Below, in pieces: positions 1 to 7,113 of a stretch of 64,000 nucleotides of DNA. This DNA is from Acidiferrum sp963764675 (lineage in GTDB: Bacteria > Acidobacteriota > Terriglobia > Acidiferrales > UBA7541). The notes under the pieces were generated by a model that was given only the letters and a program-made list of their open reading frames with translations, had not been told where the DNA came from and ran no database searches. Location of the stretch: the NCBI GenBank assembly GCA_963764675.1, contig CAVXTQ010000011.1, positions 620,001 through 684,000 on the forward strand. The letters run 5' to 3'. Position 1 is the first letter of the stretch; every line of letters starts with the position of its first letter. The position numbers and the translations under genes were made by a program.

Positions 1-57
1 TGCAATACAAGAAACAAGGGGCATGAGTGCTCATGACAGAAGCGTTTTATCAGGAAA

Positions 58-741
58 TTGGAGCACGAAAATCGGGCGGTTCGGACAATTCAGTTGTGGA
101 GGAGACAAACATTTAGAGCATGGTTCCGCAAACAGGAAAAAGAGCACTGGCAAGTCCATTGCAAAAAATGCCTGCTTGCCGACCGAACCCAGACCGTGGT
201 CTTGTTGGGAGGATATGGAAATAGCCCAGCCGGAGAGACAAAACGGCGGCGCTATCTTCGGATCAAGCAACAATACGATGATTTTTTGGCTGGTAACAAT
301 GGCCCAGATGAAATCGGTGACCCAGAACGCGAAGACGAAGAAGCGGATCAGCAGTTCGCTGCGGAATCAGATCTTCGCGACTTTTTGGCTAAGAATCCGA
401 CACGCATCGAGCCTGGTCTTTACCTCTATACCAGTGGAGACCAATCCGGCGTCGAGTTTCCCGTGGAGAATGGCTTCATTGATCTCCTCGCCGTCGACCA
501 CAAAGGACGCTTTGTTGTTATCGAGCTCAAGGTTGGGAGGGGGCGGAACAAGACGGTTGGCCAGTTGCTGTACTACATGGGGTGGGTCGATAAGAACCTT
601 GGCAAAGGGCCATGCCGAGGAATGATCATCGCAAAGGAGATTCCAGATGATCTCATGCTCGCTGTACAACGGGTCCCTGGCGTGTCGGTGTCTCGTTACC
701 ACCTCTCTGTTTCGGTGGAGCTTGTTTCGCCAAAAGCCTAA
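58..741 (+). CDS. NucS-like PD-(D/E)XK domain protein (start uncertain)
   Basis: The C-terminal half (about residues 100-215) resembles the C-terminal nuclease domain of NucS/EndoMS. It has a hydrophobic strand ending in GFIDLLAVD, then a strand carrying the ELK motif (VVIELKVGRG), then a conserved QLLYYMGWV helix. Asp and the Glu-x-Lys pair are the expected PD-(D/E)XK catalytic residues. NucS domains cut mismatched or branched DNA, and stand-alone copies are common in defence islands. The N-terminal ~90 residues are not recognised. The listed start is a TTG with no clear ribosome site. A short ORF with a better start (ATG at 33) runs in another frame to a stop at 114-116, so either a +1 frameshift near 110 or a separate short peptide is possible. 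The next gene also carries an ExK motif. Family assignment is by motif only. Confidence 0.55.
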   Translation: MEHENRAVRTIQLWRRQTFRAWFRKQEKEHWQVHCKKCLLADRTQTVVLLGGYGNSPAGETKRRRYLRIKQQYDDFLAGNNGPDEIGDPEREDEEADQQFAAESDLRDFLAKNPTRIEPGLYLYTSGDQSGVEFPVENGFIDLLAVDHKGRFVVIELKVGRGRNKTVGQLLYYMGWVDKNLGKGPCRGMIIAKEIPDDLMLAVQRVPGVSVSRYHLSVSVELVSPKA

Positions 742-760
742 CTAGCCTGGTCCAAGCCAG

Positions 761-810
761 GTGTCATAGTTTTCGGTTCAAACCGAGGATAAACGGATGA
801 GAACGAGTCA
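761..810 (+). repeat. Att-arm-like repeat, copy 1
   Basis: A stretch beginning GTGTCATAGTT and ending AACGAGTCAA is closely related to the copies at 5042-5109 (inverted) and 23029-23093 (same orientation). Shared blocks are GTGTCATAGTT, a TCAAA block, a GGAT(G/A)AACGGAT block and AGAACGA(A/G)TCAA. The other two copies lie close to tRNA-Ile2 sequence, so I read this as an integrase arm-site cluster left by an integration event. It also falls in the 84-nt gap in front of the next gene. Confidence 0.45.
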
Positions 811-825
811 ATTGCAAAGCGGCAA

Positions 826-1530
826 GTGAAGAAAAAGACGAAACTAATCGACGGATTTAACGACTGGTCGGCTGAATGGAAAGCCGAACGTAAGAGGATT
901 GACTCCGGAACAATTCTAAAACTGTGGCAACAGACTATGCCGAGCGGCTGGGAACGAGAAGTATGGAAAGGAAAACTAGGGTATCGAAAACTTAGCGATA
1001 GTAGAGGCGAGCAGCTCATAGAAAGCCAATTGTTAGCCGACAAGTCTGAGCCCTTCAAGCTGGTTTGTTCCGATCGAGAACTGAACGCCGAATACCGAGT
1101 ACGGGCTATCTATCACAACATGCCGCTTGCCAACCAACGCAGTGGCCAAGTCATCGCGGATGCTTTCGGCATCTTGGAAACTGACACAACGGCTCGGCCA
1201 CTGTTCATTGAGGTAAAGACCACGGCCAATGATCCGTGGTTTGCCTTGGTCGAAAATCTCCAACAGATTCGACTTGGCCGCGCGTGCGCTCATAAAATAC
1301 AAAGCTTTGCCGAGTTAAGTTCGAAACTGCGAGTTGAACGAGGAGTGTGGGGTTTGATTCTTGCGCCGACGAATTACTACGAGAAGCACTCCGGCAGTCT
1401 TGCGAAATGCGCTTCTTTATTGGCCATTTTGAAACAAAACACTCGTGCGAGGGTGGCTTTCGGAATTTCCGAATCCTTGGTCGACCGTCAAGTGAGGCTT
1501 ATTGCTCACAATTGGTTTACTCAGACTTGA
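826..1530 (+). CDS. Hypothetical protein with PD-(D/E)XK-like core
   Basis: This 234-aa protein is not confidently recognised. In the middle (about residues 115-145) an Asp-containing strand (ADAFGILE) is followed by PLFIEVKTT, and then a helix rich in Gln and Arg (LQQIRLGRA). That is the usual order of a PD-(D/E)XK nuclease: D, then ExK, then a helical Q motif. The N-terminal ~50 residues are strongly charged. The start is GTG; a ten-codon reading frame from ATG 797 ends across this GTG and could couple translation. The upstream NucS-like gene is on the same strand 84 nt away. Together with the helicase-nuclease remnant downstream this suggests a decayed DNA-targeting defence locus, which is inference. 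Confidence 0.55.
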   Translation: MKKKTKLIDGFNDWSAEWKAERKRIDSGTILKLWQQTMPSGWEREVWKGKLGYRKLSDSRGEQLIESQLLADKSEPFKLVCSDRELNAEYRVRAIYHNMPLANQRSGQVIADAFGILETDTTARPLFIEVKTTANDPWFALVENLQQIRLGRACAHKIQSFAELSSKLRVERGVWGLILAPTNYYEKHSGSLAKCASLLAILKQNTRARVAFGISESLVDRQVRLIAHNWFTQT

Positions 1531-1618
1531 TCTGTTGGGGCGAGTCGGCAACGATCTCTGGCATACCTCTTCTGGACTATCCGACATTCTGCTGTCTTCT
1601 TACGACTCAACAGTGGGT

Positions 1619-2489
1619 TTATGAGGATTGCAGCGGTTTTTCAATACCAAGGACAGTCGCTGTCCTGGTCTTGTCGGCGAAGGGTATCAAGATCTCATCT
1701 TCGACCATCGCCCCAATAAGTGACTTTCCGATCGGATGATCCTTGGAGTAAATCCCCATCACCGGATCGCCCCCGTCGCTCCTTATCACCATAGTGTGCT
1801 GGCGCCCAGGTTCGTCATTGAATGTGACGACAACTCGGTCGCCCACATCCACTCCGACTTCCTCTGTGAGAGTGGATGGGGCTCTAGGCTCGGCCTTTGA
1901 TGGATCTTCGATGATGCGAAACTCCGTGTGAGACCAGAGTTTTGCATCTGAAATAGAGGGTCGAATTCCAAGCTCGTTTAGTGTCGCTGTCAGATCAGCA
2001 AAGCACCCGTCAGGATCCAAAAGGAAGCTCGATCCCCAGCAGCGCCAAAACCTCCAACCAACGCGCTCCATCACTCGTTGCCGACTGAGATCATCTGCCC
2101 ATCTGTCCGGCGTATGGTACTTGTCGCCGTCAAGCTCGACAGCCAAACGTTGATCAGTTTCTCCTTCGACGACCAAGTCTATCGAGAAGGGACCGACTCT
2201 TACCTGCGGCGTCACACGGTAACCTTGCTCGATGAGGCGTCTTAAAACCTCTCGCTCAAAGTCTGAATCGCACTGATCAAGCGCCGCCTTTGTGCCTTCA
2301 TTCATTGTTGGCATGGGCCTCTTAAAGTGTTGCAGTACCCTCGCTTTTAGATCGTCAGGCTTTAACATGTCTTCGGTGACAGAGTGAAATAGGTACATTC
2401 GGTCTCTCGCACGCGAAAGTGCGACGTTGAAGCGCTGCTGAAACAGAAGAGCAGTTTTGGTGCTTCGTGTCGCTGACGTGACCGCCTTG
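1619..2489 (-). pseudogene. C-terminal remnant of SF1 helicase-nuclease (MTES_1575/GreAB-C type)
   Basis: The open frame continues upstream of the first ATG (2398) to the edge of the IS3 element near 2489, so the N-terminus has been lost. The first residues read QQRFNVALSRARDRMYLFHSV, the motif VI region of superfamily 1 helicases. Next comes a Vsr/MTES_1575-like nuclease segment: FEREVLRRLIEQGY, FSIDLVVEG, LAVELDGDKYH, VGWRFWRCWGSSF. The last ~80 residues (VGDRVVVTFND to TVLGIEK) resemble the GreA/GreB C-terminal domain found at the end of some large helicase-nucleases. Intact relatives are very large proteins often found in defence islands. What remains here has no Walker A or B motif and cannot be an active helicase. 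No matching N-terminal part is visible on the far side of the insertion. Confidence 0.72.
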
Positions 2490-2538
2490 AATTAGTCCAG
2501 CAGGAGTGAGAGAAAATCACTCTAAAGGAGAGCTGGAC

Positions 2539-2817
2539 ATGCCGATGAAGAAACACAAGCCAGAGCAAATCGTGGCGTTGCTGCGGCAGATTGAAGTAGA
2601 AATAGCGAACGGGAAAAGCACAGCACAAGCCTGCAAGGAAGCAGAGATCACGGTTCAAACGTACTACCGCTGGAGAAAAGAGTTCGGCGGCCTGAAGCTG
2701 GATCAAGCGAAACGGATGAAGGGGCTAGAGCGAGAGAACGCGAAGCTGAAGCGTTTAGTCGCGGAGCTGTCGTTGGAGAAGCAGATCCTGAAGGACGTGG
2801 CCTCGGGAAACTTCTGA
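2539..2817 (+). CDS. IS3-family transposase OrfA (outer element)
   Basis: This 92-aa protein has the IS3/IS911 OrfA layout: an N-terminal helix-turn-helix of about 50 residues (KPEQIVALLRQIE to TVQTYYRWRKEFGG), then a leucine-zipper-like coiled coil (LERENAKLKRLVAELSLEKQ). ATG 2539 is preferred over GTG 2506 because it follows AAGGAGAGC at a good distance. The stop TGA (2815-2817) overlaps the start of the orfB frame; sliding back one base at TTC yields the FLSPERR junction typical of this group, so a -1 frameshift should give the OrfAB transposase. Confidence 0.85.
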   Translation: MPMKKHKPEQIVALLRQIEVEIANGKSTAQACKEAEITVQTYYRWRKEFGGLKLDQAKRMKGLERENAKLKRLVAELSLEKQILKDVASGNF

Positions 2818-2867
2818 GCCCTGAGCGGCGGCGTTGTGCGGTAGAGCATGCGCGCGGAAAGTACGAA

Positions 2868-3713
2868 GTGAGCGAGCGACATGCCTGCCGGCTGCTGGGG
2901 CAGTGGCGGAGGACACAACGCTATGCGGCGATCCCGAGGATCGACGAGGATGCGCTGACCGAAACGATCGTTGCCCTGGCCAGTGAGTACGGTCGCTACG
3001 GATACCGGCGAATTACGGCGCTGGTGCAACGTGCTGGCTGGCGCGTGGGCAAAGATCGGGTACAGCGCATCTGGCGTCGCGAGGGGTTGAAAGTGCCGCA
3101 GAAACAAAAGCCGCGCGGTCGGTTGTGGCTGAACGACGGGTCGTGCGTGCGGCTGCGGCCGGAGCGTGCGAATCACGTTTGGAGCTATGACTTCGTGAGC
3201 GCGATGACGCATGACGGAAGAACGCTGCGGATGCTGACGCTGATCGATGAATACACGCGGGAGAGCCTGGCCATTCGTGTAGCGAGAAGGCTCGGGAAGT
3301 ACGAAGTGATTGAAGCTCTAGCAGATGTGATGCTGTTCCGGGGAATTCCGGAAAACATTCGTTCGGACAATGGCCCGGAGTTCGTGGCGAAGGAGCTGAG
3401 ACAGTGGCTGGCGAAGGTGGGCACGGGGACGCTGTACATCGAACCGGGCAGCCCCTGGGAGAACGGCTACTGCGAAAGCTTCAACGGGAAGCTGCGGGAT
3501 GAATGCTTGAACGGAGAGATTTTCTACTCACTGAAGGAGGCTCAGATCGTGATCGAAAACTGGCGCGTGGAATACAACACGAAGCGGCCGCACTCGGCGC
3601 TCGGCTACAGGCCGCCTGCCCCCGCGGCCTGTAGCCCCTGGGGAGCAAATCCGAATCCACAGCCCATGGCTGTGTGGCCGGCCCCGGTATTTTTAGTCCA
3701 CAGGGAGAGTTAG
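2868..3713 (+). CDS. IS3-family transposase OrfB (outer element)
   Basis: This is the integrase-fold catalytic subunit of the IS407-like element. It has an HTH_21-like N-terminal segment (YGYRRITALVQRAGW) and a DDE core with Asp in SYDFV, Asp in RSDNGPEF and Glu in ESFNGKLRDE. The frame is open upstream to about 2814, matching -1 frameshift production from orfA; GTG 2868 is only the first possible independent start. The 3' end is abnormal: the stop TAG (3711-3713) is supplied by the first bases of the nested IS, so the native C-terminus was truncated by that insertion. Confidence 0.82.
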   Translation: MSERHACRLLGQWRRTQRYAAIPRIDEDALTETIVALASEYGRYGYRRITALVQRAGWRVGKDRVQRIWRREGLKVPQKQKPRGRLWLNDGSCVRLRPERANHVWSYDFVSAMTHDGRTLRMLTLIDEYTRESLAIRVARRLGKYEVIEALADVMLFRGIPENIRSDNGPEFVAKELRQWLAKVGTGTLYIEPGSPWENGYCESFNGKLRDECLNGEIFYSLKEAQIVIENWRVEYNTKRPHSALGYRPPAPAACSPWGANPNPQPMAVWPAPVFLVHRES

Positions 3714-4878
3714 TTTTCGGCAGAATCTAGACCTGAAAGAAGGGGGATTTTGCCGTGAAGCAGAAGCGATTTAGTGTGGAACAGATCGTAGCAGTCCTGA
3801 AGCAAGCCGAAGCGGGAGTACCACTGGCGGAGCTGCTTCGCAGAGTCGGTGTGTCCGAGCAGACCTTCTATCGATGGAAGAAACAGTATGTGGGGCTGGA
3901 AGCGGATCAAGTTCGACAGCTCAAACAACTTCAAGAAGAAAACACCCGATTGAAACAGGTGGTGGCCGACCTGACACTCGACAAAGCGATGTTGCAGGAT
4001 GTGCTTTCAAAAAAATTCTGAAGCCCTCGCGGCGTCGGCAGGTGGTCGAGTACCTGCACGACAACTACCGGGTAAGCGAGAGGCGGGCCTGTAGAGTTGC
4101 CCGGATACATCGAGCGACCTTCCGCTACCGCAGCTACAGGGATCCACGGACCGAGCTGCGGATGCGCATTCGGGAGATAGCGCAAACGAGAGTGCGCTAC
4201 GGATACCGGAAGATTCGTGTGCTGCTGAATCGCGAGGGTTGGAAAGTGGGGAAATACCTGGTGGAACGGATCTACCGGGAAGAAGGATTAACGCTGCAGC
4301 AGCGGCGGAAACGACGCCGACGAGTAGCGGAACACCGGCGAGAGCGTTTCCATCCTACGAGGCCGAACCATGTGTGGTCGATGGACTTTGTGGCGGATCA
4401 GTTGGCGGACGGAAGAAGATTTCGGTCGTTGACGGTGGTGGATATTTACACGCGGGAATGCCTGGCGATTGAATCGGAGCAGCGGCTGAAGGGCGAGGAT
4501 GTGGTGCGGGTACTGAACCGGATCAAAAACATCCGTGGAGTTCCGAAGATGATGCACTGTGACAATGGCAGCGAATTTTCCAGTCAAGTGATGGATCTAT
4601 GGGCTTATCAGAACGGAGTACGCATGGCGTTCTCCCGCCCTGGGAAACCAACTGATAACGCCTTCGTGGAATCGTTCAACGGCACGTTTCGAGCGGAATG
4701 CCTGAATGCACATTGGTTTACGTCCTTGACGGAAGCTCAGCAGATCGTAGAGACTTGGCGAGGCGAATACAATGAGAGTCGTCCTCACCGATCTCTGGGG
4801 GAGAAGACGCCCAACGAATTCGCCAAGGAAATCGCGGCTAGCCGCGATTTCCTTGGGATGCAAACTGCCGAAAACTCA
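3710..4878 (+). mobile_element. Nested IS3-family element
   Basis: Terminal inverted repeats share AGTTTTCGGCAG: left end at 3710-3723 (TTAGTTTTCGGCAG) and right end at 4865-4878 (its complement with one mismatch). The element is about 1169 bp with orfA and orfB in -1 phase. It is inserted at the 3' end of orfB of the outer IS3 element. No clear target duplication is seen. Confidence 0.75.
3755..4021 (+). CDS. IS3-family transposase OrfA (nested element)
   Basis: This 88-aa protein has the helix-turn-helix RVGVSEQTFYRWKKQY followed by a coiled coil (LKQLQEENTRLKQVVADL). The start is GTG, preceded by GAAGGGGG. Near its end a run of seven A bases (4009-4015) precedes the TGA stop, a classical slippery site for -1 frameshifting into orfB. 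Confidence 0.82.
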   Translation: MKQKRFSVEQIVAVLKQAEAGVPLAELLRRVGVSEQTFYRWKKQYVGLEADQVRQLKQLQEENTRLKQVVADLTLDKAMLQDVLSKKF

Positions 4879-4884
4879 CCCTAG
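4012..4884 (+). CDS. IS3-family transposase OrfB (nested element)
   Basis: The catalytic half of the transposase is read by -1 frameshifting at the A7 run (4009-4015); the coordinates given begin at that site. The DDE residues are visible: Asp in WSMDFVAD, Asp in HCDNGSEF and Glu in FVESFNGTFRAE. The C-terminus has the usual YNESRPHRSLGEKTPNEF. The stop TAG at 4882-4884 lies just outside the right inverted repeat, in flanking IS sequence. The frame is also open upstream to 3874, but that part overlaps orfA and is not protein-like for this family. Confidence 0.82.
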   Translation, partial: KILKPSRRRQVVEYLHDNYRVSERRACRVARIHRATFRYRSYRDPRTELRMRIREIAQTRVRYGYRKIRVLLNREGWKVGKYLVERIYREEGLTLQQRRKRRRRVAEHRRERFHPTRPNHVWSMDFVADQLADGRRFRSLTVVDIYTRECLAIESEQRLKGEDVVRVLNRIKNIRGVPKMMHCDNGSEFSSQVMDLWAYQNGVRMAFSRPGKPTDNAFVESFNGTFRAECLNAHWFTSLTEAQQIVETWRGEYNESRPHRSLGEKTPNEFAKEIAASRDFLGMQTAENSP

Positions 4885-5041
4885 GGTTGGTCTGAAAAAG
4901 CCGGGCCGATCACTGTGGTATAAAACTCTCACTTCTCCTGGACTAACAAATCGGGCACCTCAGGTGGCACAGCTGGTTTCGCTCCGGCCCGTCCCTACCG
5001 ATCTCGTCAACTCAACTCAAGCGCGCATCAAAATCAGGGAT

Positions 5042-5109
5042 GATTTGATTCGTTCTGATTCGTTTCTTCCTGTTCTGAGCCAAGAACTATGACACTTTTA
5101 TGACACTCG
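5042..5109 (-). repeat. Att-arm-like repeat, copy 2 (inverted), upstream of tRNA-Ile2
   Basis: Read on the minus strand this begins CGAGTGTCATAAAAGTGTCATAG and ends in AGAACGAATCAA, matching 23029-23093 over about 65 bp. The doubled TGTCAT and GAACGA blocks look like arm-type integrase sites. The 4949-5179 stretch otherwise holds no gene. A TATAGA hexamer at 5154 could be the -10 of the tRNA, but I see no convincing -35. Confidence 0.5.
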
Positions 5110-5179
5110 ATGTTTTTGAACGGTTCGAGCCTTAGCGGGCTGCTCTGAACTGATATAGAATCAAGAGGTTAGCCGCCGT

Positions 5180-5255
<76 letters not shown>

Positions 5256-5299
5256 TTCTTTTCAGCGAGTTAGCACTCCCGCTCGCGTGCGGCGCCAAG

Positions 5300-6433
5300 T
5301 CATTGTGCCCGCTTTTGTGCCCTGTCACCTTGAAAAACTGGTTCGATTAGCGGCTGTTCAAGCGCCTGAATTGCGGCCTGCTTTGCCTGCGAGCGAATGT
5401 GGCTGTAGCGTTCGAGCATCTGGCGGCTGACATGTCCCGCGAGGGCCTTTATCGTTTGCTCGCTCACGTTCGGATTCTCAGCAAGTCGCGAGATGAACGT
5501 GTGCCTCATATCGTGCGGGCGGAAGCGCACACCAGCCCCTTTGGATGCTATACGCCACGCTTTGCGCCAGGAACCCAGTGGGCGATTGAGATCGATGTCG
5601 TAAAGGACTGGTAGGCGTGAGTTACCCGCCAAGCCTATCTTGTGATACGGGAATAGAAAGCTGTCCGGCCCAGCCTCTGTGAATCGTTCAAGCCACAACG
5701 AAAGGCACGCGCACACACGGCGTGAGAGCGGAATCACGCGGCCCGTACCAGCGGCCGTCTTGCTCTTCGGAACGGTTATGTCGCCGCGTTGAATCGCCCC
5801 GTCCTTCCAAACGAGAGACAGATCCTTTCGACGCAGGGCTTGTGTCTCTCCCAAACGCATTCCTGTATCGAGTGAAATCATAATGAGAGGAAGAAGGGCT
5901 GGGGATCGGCTCTGGCTCGCAGCGGCTAGCAGTTTCGTTTCTTCTTCGGGTGGAATGGCACGTCCTACATCGTGGCGCTCTGGAAGCGCCTTAACACGAT
6001 CTGCAATTGGGCCCCAAAGACCAAATTGTCGCAAGATGCCGCGCAGCGAACCAGTTTCATAGTTTACAGTTCGGTTGCTAACACCCGCCGCCAGCCGTTT
6101 GCGCCGGTACTCTGCAACGTCGTTTGCGTCCACATCACAGACAAGCCCTTTGCCGAATTCCCTCTTCAAATGCTCGGCACATTGTTCGTACCGATCGCGG
6201 CTTCTGCCTGCCAAGCCCGCTTTGCTCGCCAGCCACAACTCAGCCGCGTGTGAGAAGAGCGGCATTCGTTGGCGCTTCGGGATGTGGTTGTAAGCTTGCT
6301 CCAATTCGCGCCGTCGCGCGTGCTCCGCATCCTTTGCTATGGTCTTGCTGTCGCTCTTTGAGGATTCGCGGATAAGTTGACCGTTGAACCAAAACTTGTA
6401 CCACCACACGTCTCCGCGCTTGTAAAGGCTCAT
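5300..6433 (-). CDS. Tyrosine recombinase / phage-type integrase
   Basis: This 377-aa integrase would catalyse site-specific insertion and excision of the element at the neighbouring tRNA gene. The N-terminal ~60 residues match the short arm-binding domain (GDVWWYKFWFNGQ), residues 60-150 the core-binding SAM-like domain, and the rest the catalytic domain. All catalytic residues are present: Arg193 (TGMRLGE), Lys225 (PKSKT), His307 and Arg310 (HDMRH), His334 (LAGH) and Tyr343 (ERYSH). It is convergent with the tRNA, the standard layout for tRNA-targeting elements. The start ATG overlaps the stop of a 52-codon ORF (ATGA), so the two are translationally coupled. Confidence 0.93.
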   Translation of the reverse strand: MSLYKRGDVWWYKFWFNGQLIRESSKSDSKTIAKDAEHARRRELEQAYNHIPKRQRMPLFSHAAELWLASKAGLAGRSRDRYEQCAEHLKREFGKGLVCDVDANDVAEYRRKRLAAGVSNRTVNYETGSLRGILRQFGLWGPIADRVKALPERHDVGRAIPPEEETKLLAAASQSRSPALLPLIMISLDTGMRLGETQALRRKDLSLVWKDGAIQRGDITVPKSKTAAGTGRVIPLSRRVCACLSLWLERFTEAGPDSFLFPYHKIGLAGNSRLPVLYDIDLNRPLGSWRKAWRIASKGAGVRFRPHDMRHTFISRLAENPNVSEQTIKALAGHVSRQMLERYSHIRSQAKQAAIQALEQPLIEPVFQGDRAQKRAQ

Positions 6434-6588
6434 CGATTGCCTCCCTGCACTTTCGGCGGCCTGCCGCCCAGCTTGCCGTTTTCGCGCGCAATCTCCCGCA
6501 GTCGTTCAATCCCAAATCTTCTCAAGCGAGCTTCGTAGCTTCGCTTGCCGAGCACGCTTGCTGCTTCCCTAACCGAATTCTTTCTCAT
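6430..6588 (-). CDS. Small 52-aa basic protein coupled to integrase
   Basis: A short ORF starts at ATG 6588 and ends in the TGA of an ATGA overlap with the integrase start. The product is helical and basic, with an HTH-like stretch (VREAASVLGKRSYEARLRRFG) and the ending GKLGGRPPK, an AT-hook-like GRP tail. AGG lies seven bases in front of the ATG inside the palindrome at 6597-6610. Perfect overlap with int and DNA-binding character suggest a recombination directionality or regulatory factor. That function is inference; the protein itself is not recognised. Confidence 0.6.
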   Translation of the reverse strand: MRKNSVREAASVLGKRSYEARLRRFGIERLREIARENGKLGGRPPKVQGGNR

Positions 6589-6596
6589 ATTAATAT

Positions 6597-6610
6597 CCTA
6601 AACGTTTAGG
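6597..6610. promoter_or_regulatory. Perfect 14-bp palindrome (candidate operator)
   Basis: CCTAAACGTTTAGG is fully self-complementary and lies 8 nt upstream of the start of the small integrase-coupled ORF, overlapping its ribosome-binding site. A regulator bound here would block expression of the int operon. No second copy was noticed. Confidence 0.55.
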
Positions 6611-6866
6611 TTTGCAAGTCAAGGGAAATGTACCGGTTCCAAGGAGTGCTTCTGCACGCTGAGTTGTCAGGACGCTTCGGCATCAGATCAGAGGTCTGTT
6701 AGCCAAACCGACTGCCTCTCCATCCCGCCCTAGCAATTGGATACGAGTGCCTAAAAAGACTTGCGAAAAACCCTGCCCAGCGCATACGGGCATTGTGTAC
6801 GCGATTTCGCGTTAGGCCCGTTCCAATCGTTCGTAAACCTCGAGGCCATGGCAGTTTTTCCGATTC

Positions 6867-7063
6867 TTCCAACTTTCCAACTCAAACCCTTACGTTTGCG
6901 ACATCGACTGTGGCTTCAATCGATTACGACCAGCAGTCGGAGTTGGAAATCGGTGCGACTAAATTCCAACATGAAGAAACTCCCAGAACTGTTGGAACAG
7001 AGTGGGAAGTCTTTCCAACCAGCTAACTCTCGGTTGTTCATGCGTTTAAAGGCTCAGTTGGAA
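6867..7063. repeat. Iteron cluster: seven TTCCAAC heptamers
   Basis: TTCCAAC occurs on the plus strand at 6867, 6875, 6964 and 7013, and as GTTGGAA at 6942, 6991 and 7057. A degenerate ATTGGAA follows at 7067. Seven exact copies of one heptamer in 200 bp is far above chance. The cluster lies between the primase/helicase-like gene (ends 7114) and the integrase operon, in an otherwise gene-free 500 bp, where a replication origin of the element would be expected. Apparent ORFs across it are not protein-like. Confidence 0.6.
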
Positions 7064-7113
7064 GATTGGAAAAAAACACGGGCGGAAGGGAACCCGGTTC
7101 GAAGTCAACATGC

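Larger units (their letters stand above)
2490..4948 (+). mobile_element. IS3-family element (IS407-like), interrupted by a nested IS
   Basis: The left end contains TTAGTCCAG at 2492-2500 followed by GTGAGAG. The inverse (CTCTCAC then CTGGACTAA) is found at 4926-4946, beyond the second element, so the outer IS spans both and the inner one (3710-4878) sits inside it. Without the inner copy it would be about 1.3 kb, normal for this group. It carries orfA and orfB in -1 phase and interrupts the helicase gene on its left. No clear target duplication was found. Confidence 0.65.
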
